From assembly GCF_000247815.1 (NCBI RefSeq), contig NC_021671.1, positions 27,189,162-27,253,161 on the forward strand: a stretch of DNA of 64,000 nt, read 5' to 3'. The translations under genes and the position numbers were made by a program. Below, in pieces: positions 1 to 13,912 of the stretch; position 1 is the first letter of the stretch; each line of letters opens with the position of its first letter. This stretch comes from Ficedula albicollis. Taxonomy: Eukaryota > Chordata > Aves > Passeriformes > Muscicapidae. The notes under the pieces were generated by a model. The model had not been told where the DNA came from. It saw only the letters and a program-made list of their open reading frames with translations, and did no database searches.

Positions 1-847
1 TCAGATACAAGAAGAAAGAAAAAGAAAATTCAGTTCAATCTTTGAAGCAAACAAAACCCATAGAAAAAATTAAATATGTGGTCCTCTTCTTGTGTTCTTC
101 CCAGGGAAACCATGACAGATGAGACCCAGGAAGGTAGAAAAGATTTTTCTCAGTGCTTCAGAATTATTTGTTCTTCCCGCTTGTGGAGATAAAACAGACA
201 ATACAATGATGGGTCCTAGTCAGATCTGCACTTAGGCATGGAAATTGCTTCTCTCCAGTGACTGTACAAAGGACCAGGGTTTGTCAGTAGCAGTCTGAAT
301 CACTGAAGATTTTGGATGCAAGAGTAGTCAGAAAGACTAAATCAGGCACCCCAGGTAGTCAGCTGAAGTCTAAAAATGGAAAAAATAAGGGAGACAGAGC
401 ACCATAAATTTAAAGGGCAGATATTTTTCTATTCTAAGTGTTATCTGCCTTAAATCTGTGCTATGATTGTAGCACATTGGTTCCTTCTGCCGAGGGCAAT
501 AAGGTACCTTCTGAAATCTCTTGCTAATTTACACAACATCTGAATGCAGGATGGTATTATGGCACCTCTCTGCTGTTTTAGCATTTCATTTGCAGGCAGC
601 AAATGCTCTTATCTACTCTCATGCTGTCAAAAATGTGTGTATCTTTTGTGCCCACAGAAGTTGTGTGATGAGAGGAGGTTCCTCCTAGAATCCATCCCTC
701 ACCCTGCGGGTGTTTGAGCTTTCCAGCCTGCTGGTAGCAGGCAGACATATATTATTGGTAGTGCCAGCAACAGTTCCCTTGTCTTAGCTCAATGTGGGAA
801 CAATTGCTCAGGGGTCCTGTAAATAATAGTTCTTTGCAATCATCTGG
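1..847. other. Non-coding stretch, no feature seen
   Basis: AT-rich, apparently single-copy sequence. I see no open frame of note, repeat family or splice-flanked exon. It ends at the poly-A run that opens the 719-bp duplication. Confidence 0.6.
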
Positions 848-1565
848 AAAAAAAAAAAAAAAAAAGATGCCCCTTGGTACACTGTAAGCTGGCAGTAATT
901 GTCACATTACTCCAGACAGTATCCCATTCATTGCTTGACATATCTGTTTTTAATTCCAATTTCTCCTTCTCTTTTAGCTCTCCTATTTCAGGTAGACAAT
1001 AGAATTTAACTGTTTGTGTCCAGTAACCATGGCTTTATTTGCTGCCAAACTGTTTACTGTTTCAGGTGAATATATACCAAAAACACAGACTAGTACTGAG
1101 GCTGCCTGTCCTACAGAAAGCACAAAACTCTGAGGGAAAAAAAAGCAAGCTAAGGATGCCTGACAGTAGCTTGTGTGAAGCCCACTGCACATGCAGGAAA
1201 ATGATCTTTGAAAAGACATCTGCCTGATGTACTCTTAAATGATCTCCCTGATCAGATCAGTGACACAGTACCACAAATAGTAAGACTGGAGAGGAAGCAA
1301 TACAGTCCTGAGAAAAACTGCTCTCCAGCCCAGTGCATTTAAAAAATGTTCCCAGAGTGATTTTAAGAAATGCAAATTATGCCAGAGAACAGAGAGTGCT
1401 CACACCTTAATCTGCAGTTCTGTTAGCTGCACAGAATCTGTTGCCTGAAACCTGTCTAGTGAGCCCTTGATCCACTTGCACCTGTAACAAGATGCTGTTT
1501 TTGCAGAGGCAGAGAGGCAGACATAAAATACAAACAAGTTTTGAGAGAGGCACTATTAGTGCTGG
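848..1565. repeat. 719-bp direct tandem duplication, copy 1
   Basis: The copy opens with an A run (848-865) and continues to 1563, where the sequence CTGG plus a second A run begins copy 2. Reading both copies side by side shows no base difference apart from the A-run length (18 against 19). The left flank of both copies is CTGG, giving a short microhomology at the junction. The unit contains no convincing gene. The small open frames in it are identical in both copies because the DNA is identical. Either a very recent duplication or an assembly duplication. Confidence 0.9.
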
Positions 1566-2282
1566 AAAAAAAAAAAAAAAAAAAGATGCCCCTTGGTACA
1601 CTGTAAGCTGGCAGTAATTGTCACATTACTCCAGACAGTATCCCATTCATTGCTTGACATATCTGTTTTTAATTCCAATTTCTCCTTCTCTTTTAGCTCT
1701 CCTATTTCAGGTAGACAATAGAATTTAACTGTTTGTGTCCAGTAACCATGGCTTTATTTGCTGCCAAACTGTTTACTGTTTCAGGTGAATATATACCAAA
1801 AACACAGACTAGTACTGAGGCTGCCTGTCCTACAGAAAGCACAAAACTCTGAGGGAAAAAAAAGCAAGCTAAGGATGCCTGACAGTAGCTTGTGTGAAGC
1901 CCACTGCACATGCAGGAAAATGATCTTTGAAAAGACATCTGCCTGATGTACTCTTAAATGATCTCCCTGATCAGATCAGTGACACAGTACCACAAATAGT
2001 AAGACTGGAGAGGAAGCAATACAGTCCTGAGAAAAACTGCTCTCCAGCCCAGTGCATTTAAAAAATGTTCCCAGAGTGATTTTAAGAAATGCAAATTATG
2101 CCAGAGAACAGAGAGTGCTCACACCTTAATCTGCAGTTCTGTTAGCTGCACAGAATCTGTTGCCTGAAACCTGTCTAGTGAGCCCTTGATCCACTTGCAC
2201 CTGTAACAAGATGCTGTTTTTGCAGAGGCAGAGAGGCAGACATAAAATACAAACAAGTTTTGAGAGAGGCACTATTAGTGCT
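1566..2282. repeat. 719-bp direct tandem duplication, copy 2
   Basis: Second copy of the 848-1565 unit, offset by 719 bases. It starts with an A run at 1566-1584 and ends at 2282, after which the sequence becomes unique. Identity to copy 1 looks complete by eye. Confidence 0.9.
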
Positions 2283-5200
2283 ACAATCCCTATGTGGTAC
2301 AAAAGCAATTTCTCTGAGGACTGATGGCTGGTCTGTACGCAGGGGAGCTGCTGCCAAATCAAAGGCAGTGTTAGATCTCTGTCAATTGGAATAAATCCCT
2401 CTTTCCAGCTGCCATAAGATCAATGTATTCCCATACTCTTACCCTGACTACCACGGTGTAATAAACTTCCAGGAGAAACAGCCACCAAGTGTTACATGAG
2501 GGTAGCAATCCTGTCTGGCTGAACTGTTCTCACTAGATACAAGGGCTAGTCATAGGTTCCTGAGCTTTTTTTTTCTGCTTACCACAGCAGCTGAGATGCA
2601 GGTGTTCTTCTCAGAAAAATTCCTGCCCAGGATATCTGCAGTGTGCAGTAGTGTCTGCAGAAACAGATGATCCTTGTGCTTGTGTCAGCAGACCTGCGTG
2701 GCTGGGCAAAATTAGTTTCCAGAGCCACAATTCTGAGGTGCCATCTGCAAAGCACAAGAATGCATCATACCATGAGAGTACAAAATATATGCATCTTCAT
2801 CCAAGATGCTGGCCTATCTCCCCCTGCCATATGCTCCAACTGCTAAGCTAAGTTGCCATTCCTGAGAACGTGCCAAGCAGTAAAAACAGCATAACCCCTT
2901 GAGTTATATCCAGTAGTGCAGGGCTACTGGATCTTCAGCTGGTCATGATTCAGCAGCAGAAAATTCAAATGGGGGTGTAATATTTAAGGCTGATTGTGAA
3001 AAGTGAATAAAAAAGTAGGAGCCAGAAGGAAGTAACCCAAGACACTTTTAATTTTTCCTTAATTTTTTTTTTGGTGTTAGACTCCTGTATCCCACAGAGG
3101 GGAAGGAGCTCAAAAATGAATTTAAAAAGAGCATAAACCAATATTAATTAAGGGGTAAGTAACAAAAAATGTTGTTGAGTATAAATACGATCCAATTCAC
3201 TGCTGATTCCTTACTGCAAAAAAAAATAATTCAGAATTCAGAAATGAGATTGATAGCAACTAATAGGAATTCATGTAATTGTTATAGTATTCATTAAGGA
3301 AATAAATGTCCCATGAATTTTTAAACCAATATAAAGGATCTAATGGACTATTACAGCCCCGCTTGCACACTCCACTTCCTTTGAAACTTTTCACTCTATT
3401 CAGAGTGATCCAGCCTGAATTCTGTGTTTTCAAACCCGAAATAATAAAAATAAGCCAACAGTACCTACCCCAAAGACTACTGGGGAATTAATGTTGTTTC
3501 TCAATCACATTTTATCCAAATTCAGTAGTGTGGGGTTACACTTTCACTGGAACGGAGGTTTAACAAGCACAAGAAAGAACCTTGGAGCAATAATTAGATA
3601 ATTACAGAAATACCATCCCTTTAAGTACCACTGAACTGCTCCCACAGGGGATTCACAGGAAGACCCTAGTACAAAATGAGTGGAAATACAGCACCAGTGC
3701 TGAGAGATTTTGGCCCCAGTTCTACAAACACTGATATAAATTACCTCACACAACAGAAGCCCAGGCTGTGCTGTTATATACCTGTGTTCACATAGGAAGT
3801 GCACATAGGAAATGCTTATTATTCCTTGCTGGGAAATTCCTGCCCTGGTTACTGCTCTTATGAATGCCTCATTTGCAAAGAAAAAAGATGCCCTGCTTTA
3901 CTGGGGAGAGGGGGCTGCAGGTTTCAGCAAGGGTAAGAATTTGGGTGGTTAGGGCCACTGCATGACAGGAATACCAGCTCCACTGAGCCCCTTCCTCTTC
4001 ACAGCAGGTACAAAGAGAGCTGTGAGATCTTGGGGAGGATGAAGTAGAGAAGGGACAAATTCAGAAACAGTTTGAGTCTTGCAGCTCCTTCCTCTGCCTT
4101 TGGCTGCAGCCATTGCCACAGAGCACTGCTGACCTCCAGCAGCAGTGACCAGGCTCCCAAACAGCCCAATTTATTTGCCCAGCACACGACTATTCCACAG
4201 GATCCTGAGTAGGATCATAGCCTGTCCCTTGTATATCTGTGATATCCAAATATAAAAGAAAACATTGTTTATTAAGCAGTGCAGCTTCTGTAGTTGTTTA
4301 GCTTTGACGAATTCTTTAGGAAGAATGCAAAGACCCAAGCAGGGAAAATCAGAGGCACACTTTTCAATATAACTAAACCCAAAAATTATATCACATTTTG
4401 CCAGCAGAAGTCAGTTTTAGTCTAGTAACTGGCTTTGTAGTTCTTCTGGTTTTAATAAGTATTTGACACACATCTAATTAATAGTACATGCAAATTTTTT
4501 TGAACATAAATCAAGAAATGTGTTTCAGTCAGACTTGGGCAAGCATTTAACTTTGTTTCAAAGGTCTTAAGACCTCTTGGTTTTGCCATCCTTACCTCAG
4601 TGCATCTTCAATGTCTATGTACAGGCCTGCATAACTCCCTGAGTCACACATGTTCCTGGTGCCATGTGTCAGGACTTACAGCAGCAAAACTAGGTGTTGT
4701 AATGTATGCATCATTCTCACAGTGACTATTTGTAAAACAGGAGAAACAGAGGTAAAAGCTCTGACAGACAAAAAATAATCAATGAAGAGAAAAGCATACA
4801 GGAATTAGTTGAATGTGTGCAACACAAGGATGCCATTGAATCTGGGACAGGTTTTATATAGATACATCTACTATTCTTAGTGTTCTTTAGGTTAGTTAAG
4901 GCAATTAATTTAGGCTCTAGTTACTGTGCAGAAAATGCTATCTTTTTCACTGCAAAGAGTGCAAGAGTAGACATTTCCCCCTATCTCTTAAGAAAAAAGT
5001 GCTGGGTTTTGCATGAGTTTAGTGATCATGCATGCTGTAACTCCTATGACTCCACAGAAATGTTTGTACAGAGCTGCCTTCCTCAGCACAAGCCCCCTGA
5101 AAGTGGAGGGCAGCCTGGCACTTCATTCCTGGTGTGCCTGGAGGAAACCAGACCTTGAGCAGCATCTCCCTTAGGGATGGAAAGTCAGGTTTTAGAAGGA

Positions 5201-6414
5201 AGTCATGACTTGGTGCAGCACTCAAGCACCTTCTTGGGTCCAAGCATGCGTGTGCACTCCTGTGCTTATTCAGCAACTGCTTGCAGCCAAGTCTCTGTTA
5301 CAGCAGCTTAAATTACATGGAAGCCTCTTAGACTCCAGCACATATTTCAGATCTTTGTGAAATAGGATCCACAGTGATTAAGAACCTAGAAACATCATGA
5401 ATATAACCAGATTCTGGCAATTATGTTTCACTTGGACAAAATTTTCTTGGACACAGAACTGTAGCAAGTGGATTTGAACACAAACACATCCAAGATGCTT
5501 CTTTGTTTTGAATTTTCTGAGGACATGTACCCTGCATCTATGCAATTTTCCCTTGAAATAAAAGAGATGCTAACCTTCAAACTTAAGGCATGAGACCACT
5601 GCACCCAGAGATGTTCACTAACTTTGAAAAGTCTCTAGAGGGATTGATGCACAGTGGCAGAAAGTGGCACATTATGTGTGACTCATGGCTTTTACAGTAG
5701 AGTCCTGCCCCCAGGCTCCCCACCACCACAGGCACAGCATTTGAAGTCATTTAAGAGATCTGTAGAGAAGAAATCCAGCTAAAGGCTGGATTCCCTTCCA
5801 GCACATTCAGATGGGCCAAGGGTTGAATGCATTTGGCTCTGTTGCACTACAGAATTTCCTGGGAGTAAATTACTGCTGGTGAGCAGCTCAGCCAGGAGGC
5901 TTGTTCTCCAGCCTGCTGCTAAGATGCCTCAGAAGACTCAACATTTTATTATTTTCTTGCTTATTTTTAAAACACTCTAGCTTAAGTGTCGTACAAATAT
6001 GTACCTGAGCATGTTCATGTTACTGTAGATACTGTTTAAAGACATAAATGGCTTTCCTCAGTAATATATATATATATAAAGCAAACTCATATAAAAACAA
6101 ATGATCCTATGTTATGTAAGTATATCATACATGCATGAGCATTCCAAAGACACAGTTGCACAGGACAGGCTGTAAGAGATTGACTGGTCTTACTTTAAGC
6201 TGTAATCATCAGTGTTCAGGACCCATAGCTAGGAAGAACTGTTCTAGCAAAGGCATCATTGAAAATGCCTACTTGACCTGACAAAAATAACAGTGTATGT
6301 ACCTAGTGTTTCTCCTCCTCTCACCTTTGTGATTTTAAATCAGACTTAAGAGCTGGATGAATGCTGAAGGGTCAGTCCTGCAGCAGGCAGACAGCAGAAA
6401 GGTCTAGGGTTTTG
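2283..6414. other. Non-coding stretch with a TA microsatellite
   Basis: About 4.1 kb of AT-rich unique sequence. The only simple repeat I note is a short (TA)n at about 6064-6079. Open frames are short (92 codons at most), lack splice or start context, and resemble no family I know. Confidence 0.55.
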
Positions 6415-6810
6415 TTTCAGCGTGGTGTTGGTTTTGACATAGAGGCTGCTTTAAAACATGTCCCCCCGCAGGCACTTTTCACAGGCACACACACCCCCCG
6501 CAGGCATTTTTCACACACACAGACACACTGCCCTCCACAAAATGGTACATCTGCAGGACTCAATTCAGATGTGCAAGAGGTCAATTTTGTGCAATTTATT
6601 CAGGGCTATTACATGCAGTCATGAAGCATCTTTCTTCTCTCCCAAATCCACTCTCACTAGCAAGACTGGAAAATGAGTGTTTCCTATGGTAGGGATATTG
6701 ATGATGGTGCACATCACTGTCACATCCTGTATATGAGGGAGAAGGTTATTTTAAAAAGTCTTCTAATAGGCTGCTTTAAAACATGTCCCCCCGCAGGCAT
6801 TTTTCACACA
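6415..6810. repeat. 396-bp tandem duplication, copy 1 with internal 41-bp repeat
   Basis: The segment beginning TTTCAGCGTGG at 6415 recurs at 6811. Copy 1 runs to about 6768. It is followed by a 42-bp piece (6769-6810) that repeats the motif starting GGCTGCTTTAAAACATG, also seen near 6446 and 6841. So a C-rich motif of about 41 bp occurs three times. Copy 1 also contains an extra 22 bp around 6494-6520 that copy 2 lacks. Confidence 0.85.
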
Positions 6811-7142
6811 TTTCAGCGTGGTGTTGGTTTTGACATAGAGGCTGCTTTAAAACATGTCCCCCCGCAGGCACTTTTCACAGGCACACACACCCACAGACAC
6901 ACTGCCCTCCACAAAATGGTACATCTGCAGGACTCAATTCAGATGTGCAAGAGGTCAATTTTGTGCAATTTATTCAGGGCTATTACATGCAGTCATGAAG
7001 CATCTTTCTTCTCTCCCAAATCCACTCTCACTAGCAAGACTGGAAAATGAGTGTTTCCTATGGTAGGGATATTGATGATGGTGCACATCACTGTCACATC
7101 CTGTATATGAGGGAGAAGGTTATTTTAAAAAGTCTTCTAATT
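6811..7142. repeat. 396-bp tandem duplication, copy 2 (22 bp shorter)
   Basis: Second copy of the 6415-6768 segment, ending at the shared AAGTCTTCTAAT near 7142. It lacks 22 bp of the CCCCGCAGGCA/CACA-rich stretch present in copy 1. Apart from that indel the copies look identical. Confidence 0.85.
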
Positions 7143-10100
7143 CTTTATTTCTCTAGGACTTTCAGCAGCCATAAGAAATAAATGCAGTGTGATACATTAT
7201 TTTGGCCCATAAAGTAAATTAATCATAACATATCGGTGATTTAGAGATTAATTCACATTTTGACATGTGAAAAAAATATGCTGTGGCAATGATACAAAAA
7301 AAATCCACCCTCCCCCCCACCCTTCCCAAAACTCATTCAAATCTTAGATATGCAACATTTTACCCAGGGTTTTTTCAGTAAATCTTCATAGTTCCCAGCC
7401 CAATTTCTGTATTTCAAAATTGTCTTTCTTCTCAAACACACAAATATCCCAGTTTTCTCTGGCATCTCTTAAATAACTGCAACATATCTTTTCCTCCACC
7501 CCTCCTCCCCCTTGCCTTTCTTCTGGGTCCTCTTGTCTTTTTTTTTTTTTCCTTCCCTCTCTTGTTCTCCTGCCTCCAGGACCTCATAGTTACTACTTCA
7601 TGCCCAATCGCTCCTATTCAGTCCTGTCTCCTTTTCTCTCTCTCCACTGGTTAGGAAAACTTACCAGAATGTGTAATCTCCAAGCACTCTTTTCATTTAA
7701 ATGTGAAGAAGAGTCATTTGAGACTCTCTCCTAGCAAAGAATTGGTCGTTTGTCAGTTAAATAAGTTTCTCATCTTTATGCACTTCTGAATAACTTGAGA
7801 TTTTATTGTTTAATGCTTTGATTGTAAAAGTAAGCATTTTGTAGGAAACCACAAGTGAAATTGTGTTTTTCTGTCTAACAAAGCCATGAGCAAATCTTTG
7901 AGTGCTCCACCCCCCCAGCTATTCTTTTGACCACAAATTGCTAGCTAGTAACTAGCAACTAGTAAATCAGAGGAAAGTGATGGTTCCCCAAATGGGCAGA
8001 AAGGCTGCCCCCAACCTCTGCACTGCTTAACTTTCAGCCACACTTTCCCCAGTGATGCACACCAATTCCCTCCCGCCCTCTTCCATGCATATTCAATGGG
8101 CCATATGCTTGATCTCAAATATCTCCGGGCATTATGGATCCTATTCATGAAGAAGTGGCTTCTACACTCATGAGCAATGACAAAAAAAAAAAAAAAAAAG
8201 ACCTTTTCAAAGAGCATTCAAGAGTTTTCTGAGAAAGAAATCCTAGTATACAGTGACCTGTATGTACCAGGCCGTGGTCCAATTTAAGCTAAACCCACAT
8301 ATTTCTGCTGAACACACTCACATTGGCATTAAGAAATTCTCATTATTTTGCCATAAAAGGAGGCCTGCATAGAGATCTCATGAGAGGTTTAAGCCAAGGC
8401 TTATTGACAAACACAAACCTAGTGATTCCTTGGAATCCAAAGTGGTTTGTGGGGTGTCGAGGCAGTCCCATCACCAGTCCCTGGTACCTGACAAAAGCAG
8501 AGGCAGCTCCAAAGCTGACACATCAACTGCCTTGGGATCTGCCATGCAGCCAGATGCTGTGTTGGGAATTTTTCCCTGACACCATAGCATATGGGCTTTG
8601 CATTGCCATTTGAAGAGCATGAGACAGACAGAAGCAATCTGGAGGGGGTGGGAAATGAATGACATGTCAGCCTGGTGCTTGTATATGGTCTTTGGTTATT
8701 AGGTGGTGCTTAAATACCTATTTGGCCTTCAGGCAAAAGAAAATACTGTCCCAGAGGAAGCCCTGATGTAACTGTTTTAGTTGCAATGCAGTTAGTATGG
8801 GTATTAATTTAAAAGTTTGTTTGCTTTCACTTGTTAAAAAAAAGAATGGAAATTTACTCCTGCATGTTGTCAGAGAAATGCAGGAGCAACTTGGTATTAT
8901 ATTTAAATAGAAATTAGGCTACTGTGTAATCACACTTATTTCTCAAAGCTGTGATACTCCATTTGCTGTCCTGCCAGTTCTGGGTAAAACAGTTTCTATA
9001 GCCCTACTGCAACCAGTCCCAGCAAGAGCTAAGAGGGTGCCAAGTGTGAGTGACCTGCAGGTTCATGGCGTTGTCAGACCCATCCCTTCCTTTTCCATCA
9101 AGGCTTGTCTGACACTGCACCTCTGCTTTGCTTTTTCTAGAGCATGAAGAAAGAACTGTACAAGCACTATAGAAAAAAACCCCAGTGGGGCCAGACCTGC
9201 CAGTGAGAGATGGTGATGAGGCAGGAGGTCCAGAAGAGGAAAGGACGACATGGCAAGGAAATATGTACCGAAGGAAAAACACCAGAGAGCAGATGAACGT
9301 ATGCACTGCAGGAAGGGGATAGAGAAGATCAGGAATGTAAACAGCACTGAAGAATATTTGAGAAAAGGACATAAATTTTCCTGAGTAAGGAGTAGTGATG
9401 GGGTACACCACTGCTGAAGGGGATCCCTGAAGGTACCACATATAGGAGTTTCAATGTGCCATGTTGGCTTTCTTCCATCCTTCCCAAGAGAGCTTGGTCT
9501 GATGGCTGTGAAAGTAGCTCAAGTAATGTTAGACTTCACAATTTCCTTCCATTTTCCTCAACAACTCTACACCTACATGTGGGCACACCTGCCCTCTGCC
9601 CCCACCCAGCCTCAGTATGTGTGTGGACACACGAGCCATCCGTGAGCCTCCCATGGTCAGGGAACCCTCTGCTCCAGATGCTCTGAAAACTCTGGAGCTT
9701 GGAGAACCATGACCAGCACGTGTGTATTGCCCCAGCTCACCTGCACAGCAAGTGAGGCTTCTGCCATCCCCCCATTCTGACTGAACCAGCACTATGTGGA
9801 AATGAAGGATGGAAGATCATGTTCCTGCATCAGATGTTCCAACATCATTTGCACAAAATGTATCTCTCTTTTAATTCAGTGCATTCTCCTGAAGACAAAG
9901 ACAAGTCACAAAAATGGGGCTTGATGTCTTGATGGCCTATTGTACTATTTGCATCTCATAATTGGGTTTTTTCACTATATAAGTTATAGTTTCATATATT
10001 TTTCTTTCACTATTTAGTTTATCATTTTTTCACTATATATAAGCAAGATTTCCCTTGGTGGCATTCAAGAGCTGGAAAAAAGAATTATGGAGACAAAAAA

Positions 10101-11709
10101 ATATTTGTGAAGAGACAATTTAGTTTTTCGCCTGCACTGTTTGAACTGCAATATTTGTACTTACAAATCCTGAATAAGTGCTTGACCTTTCATTGTTTCT
10201 TCATTTATTGTTCTCTCAGTTCTGCTTCCCACTCTCTGTGTTACTGCATGTATTTAGGTAGTTGCTCTTCAGCCTGCTTCTTCTTGCTTTGTTGAATTCT
10301 GACTCTGCAATCAGATATTTCTGCAAAAGCCGTTACTGCCAAGCAGGATGCTGACACAGATTTGGGTGTATGAATGTCCCGTGTCTTTGGTAGGGTGCTT
10401 GACTTTACTTTAAAAAAGAAAAAGCCTTAGGATAATAATACATTCTAATTAAACCATGCGCAACTCCTTTGGCAACCTTTGGAAAATCGTACTCTGTCTC
10501 CACAGCAGTGCTGCATAAAAACAGAGAGCATCTTTTCATACCTGTGTCTCTAATGGCAAGCATCGTGAGACAAACACAATACCATTTAAAAACCACACTT
10601 ATACTTTCACCCTGTGAGTGGCTCCTTGTTATGGGGCTTACAATGGATTAGTTTCATCTTTAAAAAGGAGATAGAAAGATAACTCCTTGAGCACACTGGG
10701 AGGTGTGTGAGCTTGTTGTGATAAGGACCTGGTATTAGTTGATTGGCATCGAAGATCATGGATGTATTTATAGCACGCCAAGCATGACTACAACATGGAT
10801 GCAGGTTGTCAAAGGAAGTCAGTCCCAGAGAGAGATGGATATTTAAGGCCCACATTTTCAGACGTATCTGAGCTGAGAGCCTGCCTGTGGGCTTAGATCT
10901 GATCTAGCACAGATAGAAGCAGAGCCTTTTGGGGCTGTTTTGTGTGAACTGCAAGCACTTATCCTACCAGGTGACAGGGATTTGGTAACAGGGAGGACAC
11001 ACAATTAGTTGGTAATCTGGATCACCTTCATTCCCTCCTCTTTTACTTCCAGGCCAAGTTATTGCCACCCAGTTCAGCAGTTCAGCCCTAATCCATCCAA
11101 TACAAGCTGCTTTCTTGGCTCCTTCTGGGCACCTGCCTACAGGTGCATTGCAGAAGATGTACAAAACCTATAAGGAAAAAAAAAATTGAGAAGAATTTTA
11201 ATAATTCTATAATTTTCTGAGAAGCGTGGAGGAGATAGTAATTTTTCAGTTCTAAAAGATGCTTTTTACCTTTATTGGGCATTGCATTATAACATTTGCT
11301 CATGGGAAACACTTTAATCAAAAATTCCAGAAAGAAAGAACAAATACAAGTTCCTTGCCTAAAACAAAGCATCCTTACAGAAACATCCTCATGATTTTTA
11401 TCATTTTAACTTAGTTTGTAACCAAGGTAATAGATGAAGCTGCCATTCCAATCTATATTTCTTAACACTCCTAGGAATGGGAAAAATAATTCCAGCTGAC
11501 GATCACAAACCAGAAGGACTAAGCTTACAAAGAGCTAATGAAATCCATTTTGCAAGGTGACTCTTAACTCGTTAATCAGCTCCACTGATTGCATTCACCT
11601 TAACCAGAGGAGTTTACGCGTTCCACTAAGTTAGAAGAATTCAGATTACCAGGTGAAAAATCCATATTTTCTTAATATTTGCCGAAGCCTTTTAAAATGT
11701 TCTTTTGCT
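7143..11709. other. Non-coding stretch, simple repeats only
   Basis: Unique AT-rich DNA. It holds a pyrimidine-rich region with a T run at about 7539-7551, an A run at 8182-8199, and a cluster of CTAG-type short palindromes at about 7938-7963. A 145-codon minus-strand frame at 9004-9441 shows no recognisable domain and I do not call it a gene. Confidence 0.5.
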
Positions 11710-12615
11710 TTAATAACCTTTTTTGTTTTGTTTTGTTTCCAGACACAAACTAAACCAGGAGGTTTGTGTTTGGCAGCCTGGCTCCTCGCTGCTCCTCGTC
11801 CCTGCTTTGCAGCGTGGTTTTGCCCGACCAGCAGCCAATGAAGTCTGTGTGCTGAACAACTCATGCTGAAGGAGAAGCAGCTGCTCACTGACACCGCACT
11901 CCACAGCACACAAATCTTGCACTTCTGCAGAAAGGGAACAAATACTTGCAGAAAATACACACGGAGTTTGATGCTCAAGGGGTATAAGATTAGGTCCAGT
12001 GTATTGACTAGGGAAATAGCCTGCAGGCCTTAGGCCAGCGAGGCTGCCTGCCAGTGACTTCATTAGGGTTTTGCCTATGAAAGAGCTGCCTGTTTGGATC
12101 CTGGAAACTCGCATCAATACGTCATTTCGTGTGACTAAAGTAAGCAGGATGTGTCCAAAGCACCGGCCAGTTACAGACCTCAATCTGCCTCCATTTGCAG
12201 GCAGTGTCACTCTCAGGAAAACAGGTTTTGATTTGATCCAGAGGCTCTTTTCAATGGGACTTTCATCACTGACTTTAACTGGCAATGGCTCATGCAAAAG
12301 GTCTCCATTCTCTCTTACACCTTCCCACAACAGACACCAGCAGCTGATGCCCTCCACAGACTTGAATCCCAGAAACCCAAAAATCTTCGCAAATTTCTTG
12401 GCATCCTCATGATAAATTTCCCCACTCTCCTTCCTCACCTCAAGGTGATAATAATTCCCGGAGTTCCTCTGCTGGGAGGGGAAAAAGAAGGAACAGGGTG
12501 TTGTAGCAGATGCAAAAGCTCTGCACTTCTGCCAGTATAAAATTCCACTGCAAATTCCTACGAGATGCAGCCCCAGCAGCTCCAGGGCAAAAGACAGGGA
12601 AAATCTAGCAAACAA
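11710..12615 (-). CDS. Unusually long open reading frame (301 codons), unidentified, doubtful
   Basis: A minus-strand ATG-to-stop frame of 301 codons that is not made of repeat sequence. That is longer than expected by chance in this non-coding background. I do not recognise a family. The first 25 or so residues are hydrophobic and could mimic a signal peptide or membrane segment. The rest is mixed composition with several cysteines and no clear motif. Within it, near 12450-12485, the minus strand reads a good polypyrimidine plus CAG acceptor followed about 30 bases later by GAG/GTGAGG, a strong donor-like site. The frame may therefore be interrupted by splicing or be purely fortuitous. No start context, neighbour gene or polyadenylation signal supports it. 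Alternatives are an old transposon or retrocopy remnant, or part of a lncRNA. Confidence 0.15.
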   Translation of the reverse strand: MFARFSLSFALELLGLHLVGICSGILYWQKCRAFASATTPCSFFFPSQQRNSGNYYHLEVRKESGEIYHEDAKKFAKIFGFLGFKSVEGISCWCLLWEGVRENGDLLHEPLPVKVSDESPIEKSLWIKSKPVFLRVTLPANGGRLRSVTGRCFGHILLTLVTRNDVLMRVSRIQTGSSFIGKTLMKSLAGSLAGLRPAGYFPSQYTGPNLIPLEHQTPCVFSASICSLSAEVQDLCAVECGVSEQLLLLQHELFSTQTSLAAGRAKPRCKAGTRSSEEPGCQTQTSWFSLCLETKQNKKGY

Positions 12616-13616
12616 TCTCCTTCTTGAGCTTGAGCGCTCTCTGATACTATCAGGGCAGTAGGAGTGATAGACTAGTTTGGTGGACTTGGTAAAACTGCTT
12701 TGGGAATTAAAAGATGTTTCTCAAAGAGCATAAGTTAGAGGAAGCAAAAAGGAGCAATACCCTAACCCCCTGAACTAGCATTACACACAGGTACCTACAG
12801 CATCCTCACTGATGCAGAACAAAACCAGGAAATGCAAGAATGTTGAATTCTTTGCTGTATGCTAAAAACTAATTCTTTTTGCAGGTGTATGGCAAATTAT
12901 CTTTCCTTTGCTGCTTTTTTTCTTTTTCTTTTTTTTTTTTTTCAGAAACTCCACTCTTCTCTTTCCAGTTTGCTTACTTTCTGAAGTTCACTGAAAATAT
13001 GCATTTTAGTTGCTTGAAGCAACAGCATAAAAGTCTTTATTAAAGGACAAATTGAACGTGATTATGCTACTAATGAAAGTAGAGGAATTACTTCTGGAAA
13101 CTTCATCTGCATCTCACAGCACTGTTGGTCTGATGACTTCTGGAAATCCATCATTTGTGTCATTATTAACATGCTGTAAGCGCCACACACATATAGCTAT
13201 TACTCTGCTGAATCAATGTTGATTTGATCAGCTTACCTTTGACATCAGCATTTTATAAATTTCTTAAGTCATTTCCTCATGATGACCTCACCAAACATGC
13301 TCTAAAGAAGCACTAAGCTATCTGAATGCTTCCCATCCTTTCCACTGTGCAGCCTTGGCCCTAAAATCTTACTTTTTTCCCCCTACTCTCCCCTCTCCTC
13401 CCCATTCCTTTTTGCTTTGACCCTGTGCACTAAAATTCTGATTCAGCTGCAGTTACCAGCTTCCCTCTTAAAATAGATATTGTCGTAGTGAAGGGAAAGG
13501 ACAAACAAACCCCACAAAAATCTATTTTTAGCAGATGGTCCCAATTGTACAAACTTTAGCGGGGGTTACTTCTCTCTCCCCCTCTTTTTATTTTTTTTTC
13601 TCCGACCCCATGCCCA
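12616..13616. other. Non-coding stretch with pyrimidine tract
   Basis: No gene seen. It contains a long T-rich tract at about 12911-12945 ending in CAG. That would score as a 3' splice site on the plus strand, but no convincing exon follows. Pyrimidine-rich sequence increases toward the poly-C tract. Confidence 0.5.

Positions 13617-13912
<296 letters not shown>

Noticed and set aside
9004..9441. 145-codon minus frame with hydrophobic stretches
   Set aside because: No domain, no splice context, and a second overlapping frame of similar quality.
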